A stretch of DNA of 16,077 bases, taken from assembly GCF_946482535.1 (NCBI RefSeq), contig NZ_CAMLRU010000044.1:1-16077 (forward strand), in the 5' to 3' direction. How positions within the stretch are numbered: position 1 is the first letter of the stretch; each line of letters opens with the position of its first letter. Positions 8,279-16,077 of this stretch are shown one piece after another. A program made the position numbers and the translations under genes. The notes beneath the pieces are model-generated. The model did not search any database. It worked only from the letters and a program-made list of their open reading frames with translations, and was not told where the DNA came from. This DNA comes from an uncultured Flavobacterium sp. (GTDB lineage Bacteria > Bacteroidota > Bacteroidia > Flavobacteriales > Flavobacteriaceae).

Positions 8279-8286
8279 TAAATTTG
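8279..8286 (+). promoter_or_regulatory. -7 promoter box of the giant surface-protein gene
   Basis: TAAATTTG matches TAnnTTTG and ends 50 bp before the ATG at 8337, leaving a leader of about 45 nt that is A-rich and lacks a Shine-Dalgarno sequence. The rest of the 190-bp hflX-to-8337 spacer shows nothing else I can name. Confidence 0.5.
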
Positions 8287-8336
8287 AAACTCAAAATCCA
8301 AAAAAAACTCAATTAAACAACTAAAATTTTCATTTC

Positions 8337-11300
8337 ATGAAAAAAATTACTTTACTATTGGTGACATTATTTTTTTCAATGCTTGGTTATGCTCAATTTA
8401 CACCAACCGTTGAAGGATTTGAGTCGACCACAGGACCTACTCCGCTGCCATCAACTACATGGTCTTTATCAACGGGGAACTGGGCAGTATTTGATAATGG
8501 AGTTGGTCTCAACCAACGTTGGGGTATTAATTCAACTGTCGTTGCGCCACCAACACCTCCGCTAGTGTATCAAGGAGCCAATTCTGCCTATGTTAATAGA
8601 GAGAATATTGGGCAGGGAAACACTTCTGAAGACTATTTGGCTTCACCATTGGTTAACATTCCAATTAATGGGCAACTTCGGTTTTACACCCGAACTTTTA
8701 CAACGGGTAATCAAGGAACCGTGTATCAAATTAAAGTAGCGCCTTCCAGCGCCTCTCAAACTAATCCCGCAGCTTACACTTTGGTACAGCAATGGACTGA
8801 AGTTGACCTGACAGTAGCTTATAATATTTACGAGGAAAAACTAGTTGATTTGTCAGCATATGCCGGACAACAAGTTTATATTTCATTCGTAAAAGTTTAC
8901 ACTCAACCCGGGACAACTCTGGATGGTGATCGTTGGTTAGTTGATAACGTAAGTGTGCAAGAGAGATGTTTAGATCCAATCAATTTGGCAGCATCCGGAA
9001 TTACTCAAACATCGGCTAACTTAAGTTGGGGTAATCCTAGTGGAGCTACTTCATGGGAAATTGAAGTGTTGCCATTAGCTAGTCCGTTCACCGGAGTTGG
9101 GATAGTCTATAATGGTATTTTACCATATACAGCTACTACAACAGCAACCGGAACACCATTAGCTCCTTCCACAGATTATAAATATTATGTTAGAGCATTA
9201 TGTTCTAACGGTGCAAATAGTCTTTGGGTAGGGCCATTTAATTTTTCAACTTCTTCACCAGGTTTTACTTGTACGGCTCCTATAGTAATAGGTTCAATAC
9301 CTTTCAGTACAACAGACAACACAGGAAATTATGGTGACACTACAGATGTAGCTCAACCGGCAGCTTGTGCAGGAACAGCAACCAATTACATGACGGGTAA
9401 TGATGTGTTTTATTCATACACACCAACAGCCAATGGTGCTATCAGTGTAACAATGACACCCGGAGCTACATGGTCGGGGATATTTGTTTATCAAGGATGT
9501 CCTAACGTTGGGGTTAGCTGTATTGCCGGAGTGGCTAATACAGGAAATGCTCCAAGGGTTATTCCTAGTATAGCTGTTACAGCCGGTTTAGAATACATAA
9601 TTGTTATTTCTACCAATGCTGCTCCGCAAACTTTGGGATATACTTTGGTAATCCAACAAGTAAACTGTGCTGAACCTACCACATTATCTGTTAGTGGGTT
9701 AACACAAACTTCTGCTAATTTATCTTGGGCCAATCCGGGAGGGGCAACTTCTTGGGAAGTAGCGGTTCAACCGGCTGGTTCTCCAATACCTTCTGGATCA
9801 GGAGTTCAAACTAACATCAATACGAATTATCCGGTTACTAGTTTAACCGTTAATACTGCCTATCAGTATTATGTAAGAGCTGATTGTAATAATGGAACTT
9901 TCAGTGCTTGGGCAGGACCATTCTTGTTCAATACACTTTGTGATCCATTCCCAGTTCCTTTTCAAGAGGGCTTTAATACAGGATCGCCAACAGAGAATTG
10001 TTGGACGGTATTAAATTCTAATGGAGACGGCGATGCGTGGAATATGAACTATGCCACCAATCCATTTGAAGGTGATCAATGTTCTGCCATAACCACAGAT
10101 TTCAACAACGGATTGAATGATGATTGGTTGATTTCCCCTCAAATCATATTGAATGGAAACCAAAGATTAAAGTTTCATTATCGTGTACAATCTACCGGTG
10201 AGCCAAATGATTTTAGAGTAATGTTATCTACTAATGGAACCAGTCCAACGGATTTCACTACTACTTTAATTCCTTTAGCGTCATACAGTAATACAACTTA
10301 TGTTCAAAGAATTCAAACTTTGGCGGGTATCAGCGGACCGGTAAACATTGCATGGCATGTTCCGGCTGCTGGATTAGACGGTTGGAGATTGTATATTGAT
10401 AACGTAATTATAGAAGATATTCCAACATGTCCTGAGCCAACGCTTGTGGCTTCAAGTAATGTTTTATCAACATCTGCTACAGTTACTTGGACTAATGGTG
10501 GTTCAGAAACTGCATGGCAAGTTTTGGCTTTACCTTGTGGATCTCCGGCACCTAATGCAAGTGCAACAGGATTTGTTGATGTAACTACAGGTTCACCATA
10601 TAATTTGACAGGTTTAACACCAACAACTTGTTATGATGTATATGTTAGAGCAGTATGTTCTCCAACTGATATTAGTCCTTGGACCGGACCTGCAACATTC
10701 ACTACTCAAGTAGCGCCGCCGGTTTGTGGTGGGACATTTACTGACCCGGGTGGTCCAACAGCGGATTACGCGGGAAATACTGATTCAACGGTAACAATTT
10801 GTCCTATTAACCCTGGAGATGTTGTTACAGTAACTTTCAACTCTTTTGAGACTGAGACCAATTGGGATGCTTTGTATGTTTTTGATGGAAATTCAATTAC
10901 AGCTCCTCAAATAGCCAGTACCAATGGTGCAGGAAATGTACCGGGTGGATTAGCAGGAGGATATTGGGGAACCGCAATACCAGGTCCTTTTACATCATCA
11001 AGTGTTGATGGATGTTTAACTTTCAGATTTAGAAGTGACGGTTCAGTACAAGATCCGGGATGGGTTGCCAATGTGACTTGTGGTCCACCACCAACTTGTA
11101 GACGACCTACTGCAGTTACGACTTCAACAGTTACCTCAAATTCAGTTATACTAAACTGGACACAACCTACCAATCCAGACAACAGTGTGGCTTCTGCATG
11201 GCAAGTTTTAGCTTTGCCTTGTGGATCTCCTGCTCCTGCAGCCAATGCAACCGGTTTTGTTGATGTAACTTCCGGACCTCCATATACACTTACAGGATTA

Positions 11301-14300
11301 AACTCTTCAACATGTTATGATATTTATATCAGAGCGGTTTGTAGCCCTACTGATAGTAGTATTTGGTCAGGGCCATCAACTATAACAACTCAAGTAGCAC
11401 CACCGGTTTGTGGAGGTACTTTTGTTGACGCCGGTGGACCAGCCAATTACCCAAATAACTCTGATTCAACAGTTACAGTTTGTCCGGTAAACCCTGGAGA
11501 TGTTGTTACTGTAACTTTTACTTCATTCTCAACAGAAAATAATTTTGATGCGTTATACGTATTCGATGGGAATTCGATTGCGGCACCTCAAATAGCCAGT
11601 ACTAATGGGGCAGGAAACGTTCCAGGAGGTTTGGCTGGAGGATACTGGGGTACTGCTATTCCTGGGCCATTTACTTCATCTAGTCCGGACGGATGTTTGA
11701 CTTTTAGATTTAGAAGTGATGGTGTAGTGAATCTTGCCGGTTGGGTTGCTGATGTTACTTGTAACCCGGCACCTGAGTGTCCGAAACCAAATACATTAAC
11801 AGCAACTAGTATTACCACAACTTCGGCCTTTTTAGGTTGGAATGAGCAAAATCCTGCTGTAGTACAATGGGAAGTAATTATATTACCTTTAGGTTCTCCG
11901 GTTCCACTACCATCTGCTACCGGAACAATAGTTTCAACTAATCCTGCTTTGTTTACAGGATTGACTCCTGGTACACAATATACTTTTTATGTAAGAAGTA
12001 TTTGTCCTACTTCAGGAACAAGTTTATGGTCTAATGGATTTAATTTTAATACTTTATTAGCTAACGATGAGTGTAGCGGAGCAACTTTTGCACCGGTGAA
12101 CTCTTCCGCAGTTTGTCAACAAGTGACTCCGGGTTCTATTGCAGGTGCTACTGCCTCTGCATCACCGGCGATTGCACCTTGTATTGGAAATGCTGATGAT
12201 GATGTTTGGTTCCAATTTATTGCAACCAATCAATATTTGAATTTAGCGTTACAAAACATTACCGGAACTACAACCAACTTAAATTTTGCAGTTTATTCAG
12301 GTCAATGTGGTACATTAAATCAAATTTTCTGTAGTGCTGCAAATAGTGTTTCAGGCGTATTAAACAACTTAACTGTTGGAAACACTTATTATGTTAGAGT
12401 TTATTCTAATGCGGCTACACCACAGTCGACGACTTTCAACTTGTGTATTTCAACACCGTCGACTTGTCCGACAGCTTCAACAGTTTGTTATCTTGAAAAT
12501 TATGCCAATACAACCGGTGTAACTAGTTTGGGTACTATAGGATGTTTATTCACTTCTCCAAACCCGGCTTATTTTACAATTCAAGTGGCTACAACAGGAC
12601 CTATCAATTTCTTGTTAACGCAATCAACAACACCTGGTGGTGCGCCTAACATTGACGTGGATTACGCAGCTTGGGGACCATTTACCAGTCAAGAGGCAGC
12701 TTGTACATTTATTGGAACAGCACAGCCATTTGCTCCTCCGGGAATTGGTGTACCGGTAACACAACAAACAGGTTGTAGTTATTCAGCAGCGCCAACAGAG
12801 ATTTTGAATATTACTAATGCTGTTGCTGGACAATTTTATATTGTATTAATTACAAACTTCTCCAATCAGGCAGGTTATATTAATTTAACACAAAGTAACA
12901 TCAACACTCCTGGAGCGGGAACAACAAATTGTTGTCCGGATGCCTACTTTACTTACAGCCCTGTAACATATTGTATTGAACCGGGAGCTCCAAATCCGAT
13001 TCCTGTTATCACATCAGGTTCAGTTGCCGGAGTATTCTCTTCTACTTTAACACCGGGATTAGTTTTTGTTGATACGGCTACCGGAGAAATTAATCTTCAA
13101 GCCAGTTTACCGGGTAACTATGTTGTTACTAATACTGTAGCACCAACAGCTACTTGTGGTGAAAAAGTAAAATCATTTACAATTTCATTAGTAGCACCAA
13201 CTACTGCTACAATTGCTTATGATTCAGCTTCATATTGTGAAAGCAATACAACATTGCAGAATGTAATTTTCACCGGTGCAACAGGGGGTTCTTTCTCTGC
13301 AAGTCCAAATGGAGGGTTATACATAGATGCCAATACAGGTGCTATTAATCCGAGTTTAAGTGCTCCGGGTATTTATACGGTGACTTATGCATTACCTGGT
13401 GCTGGAGTGTGTGTAGGTAGTAATCCAACAGCTACTGTCGAGATAATTCAGGCACCGGTACCTACTTTTGATCAAGTAGCACCTATCTGTCCTGGTGATC
13501 TTTTGGCTGATTTACCAACTACATCAACAGGTGCAGTGGCAGGGATAACGGGGACATGGTCGCCTGCGATGAATAATACGCAAACGACTACTTATACCTT
13601 TACACCGGATGCCGGTCAATGTGCGAGTATAGCTACTATGACAATTAATGTAGGATCTACAACGCCTACATTTAATCAGGTAAATCCAATTTGTCCCGGA
13701 GAACCGTTGGCAGATTTACCGACTACATCTCTTAATGGTGTTGTAGGTGTTTGGACTCCAGCAATGGATAACACCCAAACCACAACTTATACTTTTACAC
13801 CAACTACCGGAAACTGTGTTTCTACAGTAACGATGACCATTCAAGTATTAACACCTACCATAGTGCCAACATTTAATGATGTGGCGCCAATATGTCCTGG
13901 AGACAGTTTGGCAGCTTTGCCAACTACTTCTACTAACGGAATAACAGGTTCTTGGTCTCCTGCTCTGGATAACACCCAAACAGCGACTTATACTTTTACT
14001 CCGGATACTGGACAGTGTGCTTTAACTACTACCCTTACAATCACAGTTAATCCTCGTTCAGAAGTAACGGTAAATAGTCCGTCTTTTTGTCCTGGTTCGA
14101 CTGCTACTGTAACGGCTACTCCTACCATTCCTGGAGCATATGATTATGTATGGACTGTACCTGCAGGTGCAACAGATCCGGGGAACGTAGCTTCATTTGT
14201 TACTTCAGTACCGGGAACTTATACAGTAGTTATTACTCCTGTGAATACGTTTTGTAATTCTGATTTTGAAACTCCGGTTGCTACAGGTAGTTTCCCTAAT

Positions 14301-16040
14301 TTAGTTAACGAAAATTTAGTTCCTTGTTGGGATACTACTTCTGCAGATGGTATTATAGAAATATGGCCTCCTGGATTTGAAAGTGTAACACCGTATTCCG
14401 GAAATAACCTTATTGAATTAAATGCTAACACACCGGGAACATTATTCCAAGATTTCTCTGTAATTCCTGGAACAACAATCTCAGTTTCTTTTGCTCACAG
14501 AGGCCGTAACGGTGTAGATGTTGTGGGTGTTGAAGTTGGACCGGTTGGCGGACCATACGTAAGTTTAGGAAACTTTGCAGATGGTAACACTGCATGGGCA
14601 TTACACACCGTAAATTACACTATCCCAACTGGTGGTGGTAGTAATTATACACTACGTTTCGTTTCTGTATCAAGTACAGGTGGAAGCCCTAGTATTGGTA
14701 ATTTATTAGATGCTATTTCTATTTCTTCATTAGGATGTGCTTCTTTACCAACTTCAGGAGAAGTATCAATTCAATTCTTACCGGCACCTGATTATACAGT
14801 TACTCAAACAACTTGTACAGTTCAAACAGGAACTATTGAAGTTAACGCACCTACAGGTGCTAATTATGAGTATACTATTGATGGTACCAACTATCAATCA
14901 GGAACTACTTTTGCGAATCTTGCTCCGGGAACTTATAACTTAACCGTTCATGATTTGACTTCAGGATGTTTTTCAAATGCTGTAGAGATAGTGATAAATC
15001 CTGTACCGGTAACTCCTACCGTATTAGAGTTTAGTTACACAACTCCAATTTGTCAAAATGCAGCAGCATCAATGTCACCGGTTTTAGCGCCTGGATTTAC
15101 ACCTAATGGAACTTTCACGTTCCAACCATCAACAGGATTGAATATTGATCCGGCCACTGGTGTAATTACTTTAGGAACAGGAAATGCAGCTTCTATACCT
15201 GGAACATATACTGTTACTTACACGGTATTACCGGATAACACTACTTGTTTAGTGGGTGGAAGTTTTGATTTCGAAGTTGTAATCAATCCAATCATCACAC
15301 CGGTAACAACCATTGCATATGATGCTCTATATTGTTCAGGTGGAGTAAATCCGTTACCGGATACTTCGGCACCGGGATTCACCTCTGGCGGAACATATTC
15401 AGCTACATCCGGATTGCTTATCAATTCGACAACCGGTTTGATTGATTTGTCATCACCTGCAGGAACTTACACAGTAACTTACACCGTAGGTGCTGATGCC
15501 AGTACTTGTAGAGTTGCCAGTTCAAGCACTGCTCAGGTAGTAATTTCATCACCGGTACAAATAAGTGTTGAAGGAAATTGTGAAGGTGTTCAATTTGTAC
15601 TTACAGTATCACCTGTTGAAGGTGCTTTTGATTCGAGTGTTACTTTTGCATGGGAGAACAGTGCCGGCACTAATGTTGGCAATACCCAAAGTATAGTAGT
15701 TACTAGTTTAGACACCTATACCGTTACAGTAACTTCTAACGGATGTCCTAATACCAGTACTATAATAGTTGATGCAATAGCTTGTGTGATACAAAGAGGT
15801 ATTTCTGCAAATAATGATGGCTTAAACGACTTTTTCGACTTGAGAGGATTCAACGTTAAAAACCTGTCAATTTTTAACAGATACGGAATGAAAGTATATA
15901 CTAAAGCCGATTATACTGATCAATGGAAAGGTCAATCTGATGATGGAGATGAGCTTCCTGACGGAACTTATTATTTCGTAATCGAAAGAGAAAACGGAGA
16001 GACAAGAACAGGATGGATTTACATCAACAGAGCACAATAG
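8337..16040 (+). CDS. Giant multidomain T9SS-secreted surface protein (Fn3/CUB/anchor-J/Ig-like, type B sorting domain)
   Basis: This 2567-residue protein is probably a surface adhesin exported through Sec and then T9SS; its ligand is unknown. In order it has: signal peptide (1-19, GYA/QF); choice-of-anchor-J domain (21-210, ending RWLVDNVSVQ); Fn3 (211-308); PPC-like domain (312-443); Fn3 (444-534); anchor-J (535-697, WRLYIDNVII); Fn3 (698-796); CUB (797-915); Fn3 (921-1024); CUB (1025-1142); Fn3 (1148-1242); and an NDEC-starting domain (1243-1376). These are followed by a domain with FYIVLITNFSNQAGYI (about 1377-1532), two Ig-like domains (1533-1706), three tandem Ig-like repeats (1709-1905), an Ig-like domain (about 1909-2150) interrupted by a lectin-like domain (1973-2134), a SprB-repeat-like domain (about 2153-2228), three more Ig/PKD-like domains (2229-2483) and the type B sorting domain (2484-2567). 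Domain limits are my estimates from paired cysteines and repeats. Cysteines mark many borders, suggesting disulphides. The frame is intact throughout, with no frameshift. The antisense frames within it are shadows. Confidence 0.93.
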   Translation: MKKITLLLVTLFFSMLGYAQFTPTVEGFESTTGPTPLPSTTWSLSTGNWAVFDNGVGLNQRWGINSTVVAPPTPPLVYQGANSAYVNRENIGQGNTSEDYLASPLVNIPINGQLRFYTRTFTTGNQGTVYQIKVAPSSASQTNPAAYTLVQQWTEVDLTVAYNIYEEKLVDLSAYAGQQVYISFVKVYTQPGTTLDGDRWLVDNVSVQERCLDPINLAASGITQTSANLSWGNPSGATSWEIEVLPLASPFTGVGIVYNGILPYTATTTATGTPLAPSTDYKYYVRALCSNGANSLWVGPFNFSTSSPGFTCTAPIVIGSIPFSTTDNTGNYGDTTDVAQPAACAGTATNYMTGNDVFYSYTPTANGAISVTMTPGATWSGIFVYQGCPNVGVSCIAGVANTGNAPRVIPSIAVTAGLEYIIVISTNAAPQTLGYTLVIQQVNCAEPTTLSVSGLTQTSANLSWANPGGATSWEVAVQPAGSPIPSGSGVQTNINTNYPVTSLTVNTAYQYYVRADCNNGTFSAWAGPFLFNTLCDPFPVPFQEGFNTGSPTENCWTVLNSNGDGDAWNMNYATNPFEGDQCSAITTDFNNGLNDDWLISPQIILNGNQRLKFHYRVQSTGEPNDFRVMLSTNGTSPTDFTTTLIPLASYSNTTYVQRIQTLAGISGPVNIAWHVPAAGLDGWRLYIDNVIIEDIPTCPEPTLVASSNVLSTSATVTWTNGGSETAWQVLALPCGSPAPNASATGFVDVTTGSPYNLTGLTPTTCYDVYVRAVCSPTDISPWTGPATFTTQVAPPVCGGTFTDPGGPTADYAGNTDSTVTICPINPGDVVTVTFNSFETETNWDALYVFDGNSITAPQIASTNGAGNVPGGLAGGYWGTAIPGPFTSSSVDGCLTFRFRSDGSVQDPGWVANVTCGPPPTCRRPTAVTTSTVTSNSVILNWTQPTNPDNSVASAWQVLALPCGSPAPAANATGFVDVTSGPPYTLTGLNSSTCYDIYIRAVCSPTDSSIWSGPSTITTQVAPPVCGGTFVDAGGPANYPNNSDSTVTVCPVNPGDVVTVTFTSFSTENNFDALYVFDGNSIAAPQIASTNGAGNVPGGLAGGYWGTAIPGPFTSSSPDGCLTFRFRSDGVVNLAGWVADVTCNPAPECPKPNTLTATSITTTSAFLGWNEQNPAVVQWEVIILPLGSPVPLPSATGTIVSTNPALFTGLTPGTQYTFYVRSICPTSGTSLWSNGFNFNTLLANDECSGATFAPVNSSAVCQQVTPGSIAGATASASPAIAPCIGNADDDVWFQFIATNQYLNLALQNITGTTTNLNFAVYSGQCGTLNQIFCSAANSVSGVLNNLTVGNTYYVRVYSNAATPQSTTFNLCISTPSTCPTASTVCYLENYANTTGVTSLGTIGCLFTSPNPAYFTIQVATTGPINFLLTQSTTPGGAPNIDVDYAAWGPFTSQEAACTFIGTAQPFAPPGIGVPVTQQTGCSYSAAPTEILNITNAVAGQFYIVLITNFSNQAGYINLTQSNINTPGAGTTNCCPDAYFTYSPVTYCIEPGAPNPIPVITSGSVAGVFSSTLTPGLVFVDTATGEINLQASLPGNYVVTNTVAPTATCGEKVKSFTISLVAPTTATIAYDSASYCESNTTLQNVIFTGATGGSFSASPNGGLYIDANTGAINPSLSAPGIYTVTYALPGAGVCVGSNPTATVEIIQAPVPTFDQVAPICPGDLLADLPTTSTGAVAGITGTWSPAMNNTQTTTYTFTPDAGQCASIATMTINVGSTTPTFNQVNPICPGEPLADLPTTSLNGVVGVWTPAMDNTQTTTYTFTPTTGNCVSTVTMTIQVLTPTIVPTFNDVAPICPGDSLAALPTTSTNGITGSWSPALDNTQTATYTFTPDTGQCALTTTLTITVNPRSEVTVNSPSFCPGSTATVTATPTIPGAYDYVWTVPAGATDPGNVASFVTSVPGTYTVVITPVNTFCNSDFETPVATGSFPNLVNENLVPCWDTTSADGIIEIWPPGFESVTPYSGNNLIELNANTPGTLFQDFSVIPGTTISVSFAHRGRNGVDVVGVEVGPVGGPYVSLGNFADGNTAWALHTVNYTIPTGGGSNYTLRFVSVSSTGGSPSIGNLLDAISISSLGCASLPTSGEVSIQFLPAPDYTVTQTTCTVQTGTIEVNAPTGANYEYTIDGTNYQSGTTFANLAPGTYNLTVHDLTSGCFSNAVEIVINPVPVTPTVLEFSYTTPICQNAAASMSPVLAPGFTPNGTFTFQPSTGLNIDPATGVITLGTGNAASIPGTYTVTYTVLPDNTTCLVGGSFDFEVVINPIITPVTTIAYDALYCSGGVNPLPDTSAPGFTSGGTYSATSGLLINSTTGLIDLSSPAGTYTVTYTVGADASTCRVASSSTAQVVISSPVQISVEGNCEGVQFVLTVSPVEGAFDSSVTFAWENSAGTNVGNTQSIVVTSLDTYTVTVTSNGCPNTSTIIVDAIACVIQRGISANNDGLNDFFDLRGFNVKNLSIFNRYGMKVYTKADYTDQWKGQSDDGDELPDGTYYFVIERENGETRTGWIYINRAQ
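10428..11777 (+). repeat. Tandem duplication of an Fn3-CUB unit inside the giant gene
   Basis: Unit A (10428-11096, residues 698-920) and unit B (11097-11777, residues 921-1147) each encode an Fn3 domain containing AWQVLALPCGSPAP and ending QVAPPVCGGTF, followed by a CUB domain containing PQIASTNGAGNVPGGLAGG and DGCLTFRFRSDG. Over 52 aligned codons (10887-11042 against 11568-11723) 50 amino acids are identical, yet 26 of those 50 codons differ at silent sites. The duplication is therefore old, or has been silently diversified, and the protein sequence has been held under constraint. Confidence 0.9.
13461..14051 (+). repeat. Three tandem Ig-like repeats of 62-68 residues inside the giant gene
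   Basis: The repeats begin at residues 1709, 1777 and 1844 (13461, 13665, 13866). Each follows the pattern PTFxxVxPICPGxxLAxLPTTS, then a G-rich turn, W(S/T)PAxxNTQTxTYTFTP, a GxC and a final TxTIxV strand. Each carries one Cys near the start (ICPG) and one near the end, well placed for an intradomain disulphide. Silent-site differences between copies show they are not a recent expansion. Confidence 0.85.
15786..16037 (+). other. T9SS type B C-terminal sorting domain (gliding motility-associated C-terminus)
   Basis: These are the last 84 residues (2484-2567) of the giant protein. They show the type B hallmarks: ISANNDGLNDFFDLRG near the start, LSIFNRYGMKVYTKADY, then QWKGQSDDGDELPDGTYY and a final GWIYINRAQ. 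Known type B domains (for example that of SprB) target cargo to T9SS and often need a cognate PorP/SprF-like outer-membrane protein, usually encoded next door. The 37 bp after the stop show no gene start. Confidence 0.93.
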
Positions 16041-16077
16041 ACATTAAAAATTTGCATTCAAAATAAAACAAAACAAA

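Noticed and set aside
10907..11245. Antisense frames at 10907-11245 and 11588-11818 with similar translated ends
   Set aside because: Their similarity merely mirrors the Fn3-CUB duplication on the plus strand. Codon pattern and domains support only the plus-strand giant gene.
13461..14051. Possible CRISPR-like array
   Set aside because: The periodicity is 201-204 bp, in frame and coding for Ig-like repeats, with diverged silent sites. No short identical repeats with unique spacers exist in the window.

Overview
The window looks like chromosomal DNA from a flavobacterium (Flavobacterium or a close relative, phylum Bacteroidota). It is AT-rich. Promoters match the Bacteroidota -7 consensus TAnnTTTG, and starts lack Shine-Dalgarno sequences. 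The window carries type IX secretion (T9SS) hallmarks: a PorZ homologue and a giant secreted protein with a type B ('gliding motility-associated') C-terminal sorting domain. It also has an HIGH-variant IleRS and a protein of a family known almost only from Flavobacteriia. I see no phage, IS element, CRISPR array, tRNA or rRNA. These are all assignments from reading the sequence; no database search was possible.

Layout. Positions 1-1166 (minus) hold the N-terminal third of isoleucyl-tRNA synthetase, cut by the window edge. A 190-bp spacer (1167-1357) carries 7-bp tandem repeats and a nested inverted-repeat element of a kind that resembles dispersed intergenic repeats of flavobacteria. Next, on the minus strand, come recO (1358-2071) and porZ (2108-4405), a probable porZ-recO transcription unit with its own -7 box. 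A terminator hairpin (4469-4500) separates them from gdhA (4527-5870, minus), an NADP-type glutamate dehydrogenase whose leader holds a perfect 12-bp palindrome resembling a LacI-family operator. A 260-bp AT-rich divergent region follows, then an uncharacterised exported protein (6131-6919, plus) that runs tail to tail into hflX (6926-8146, minus), with only 6 bp between the stop codons.

From 8337 to 16040 (plus) a single 2567-residue gene fills the rest of the window. It encodes a signal peptide, two choice-of-anchor-J (MAM-like) domains, five Fn3 domains, two CUB domains, several PPC-like and Ig-like domains, an apparently inserted lectin-like domain, and a T9SS type B sorting domain. It is most likely a cell-surface or secreted adhesin. 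Only 37 bp remain after its stop; genes with this C-terminus are commonly followed by a PorP/SprF-family gene, which would lie just outside the window.

The genes do not form one pathway. Housekeeping genes (ileS, recO, gdhA, hflX) are interleaved with surface and secretion genes. The one functional link I can infer is that PorZ belongs to the T9SS apparatus and the giant protein is a T9SS cargo. I did not find a clearly new defence or mobile system. The most interesting signals are the synonymously scrambled Fn3-CUB duplication, the nested lectin-like domain, the palindrome in the gdhA leader, and the intergenic repeats beside recO.
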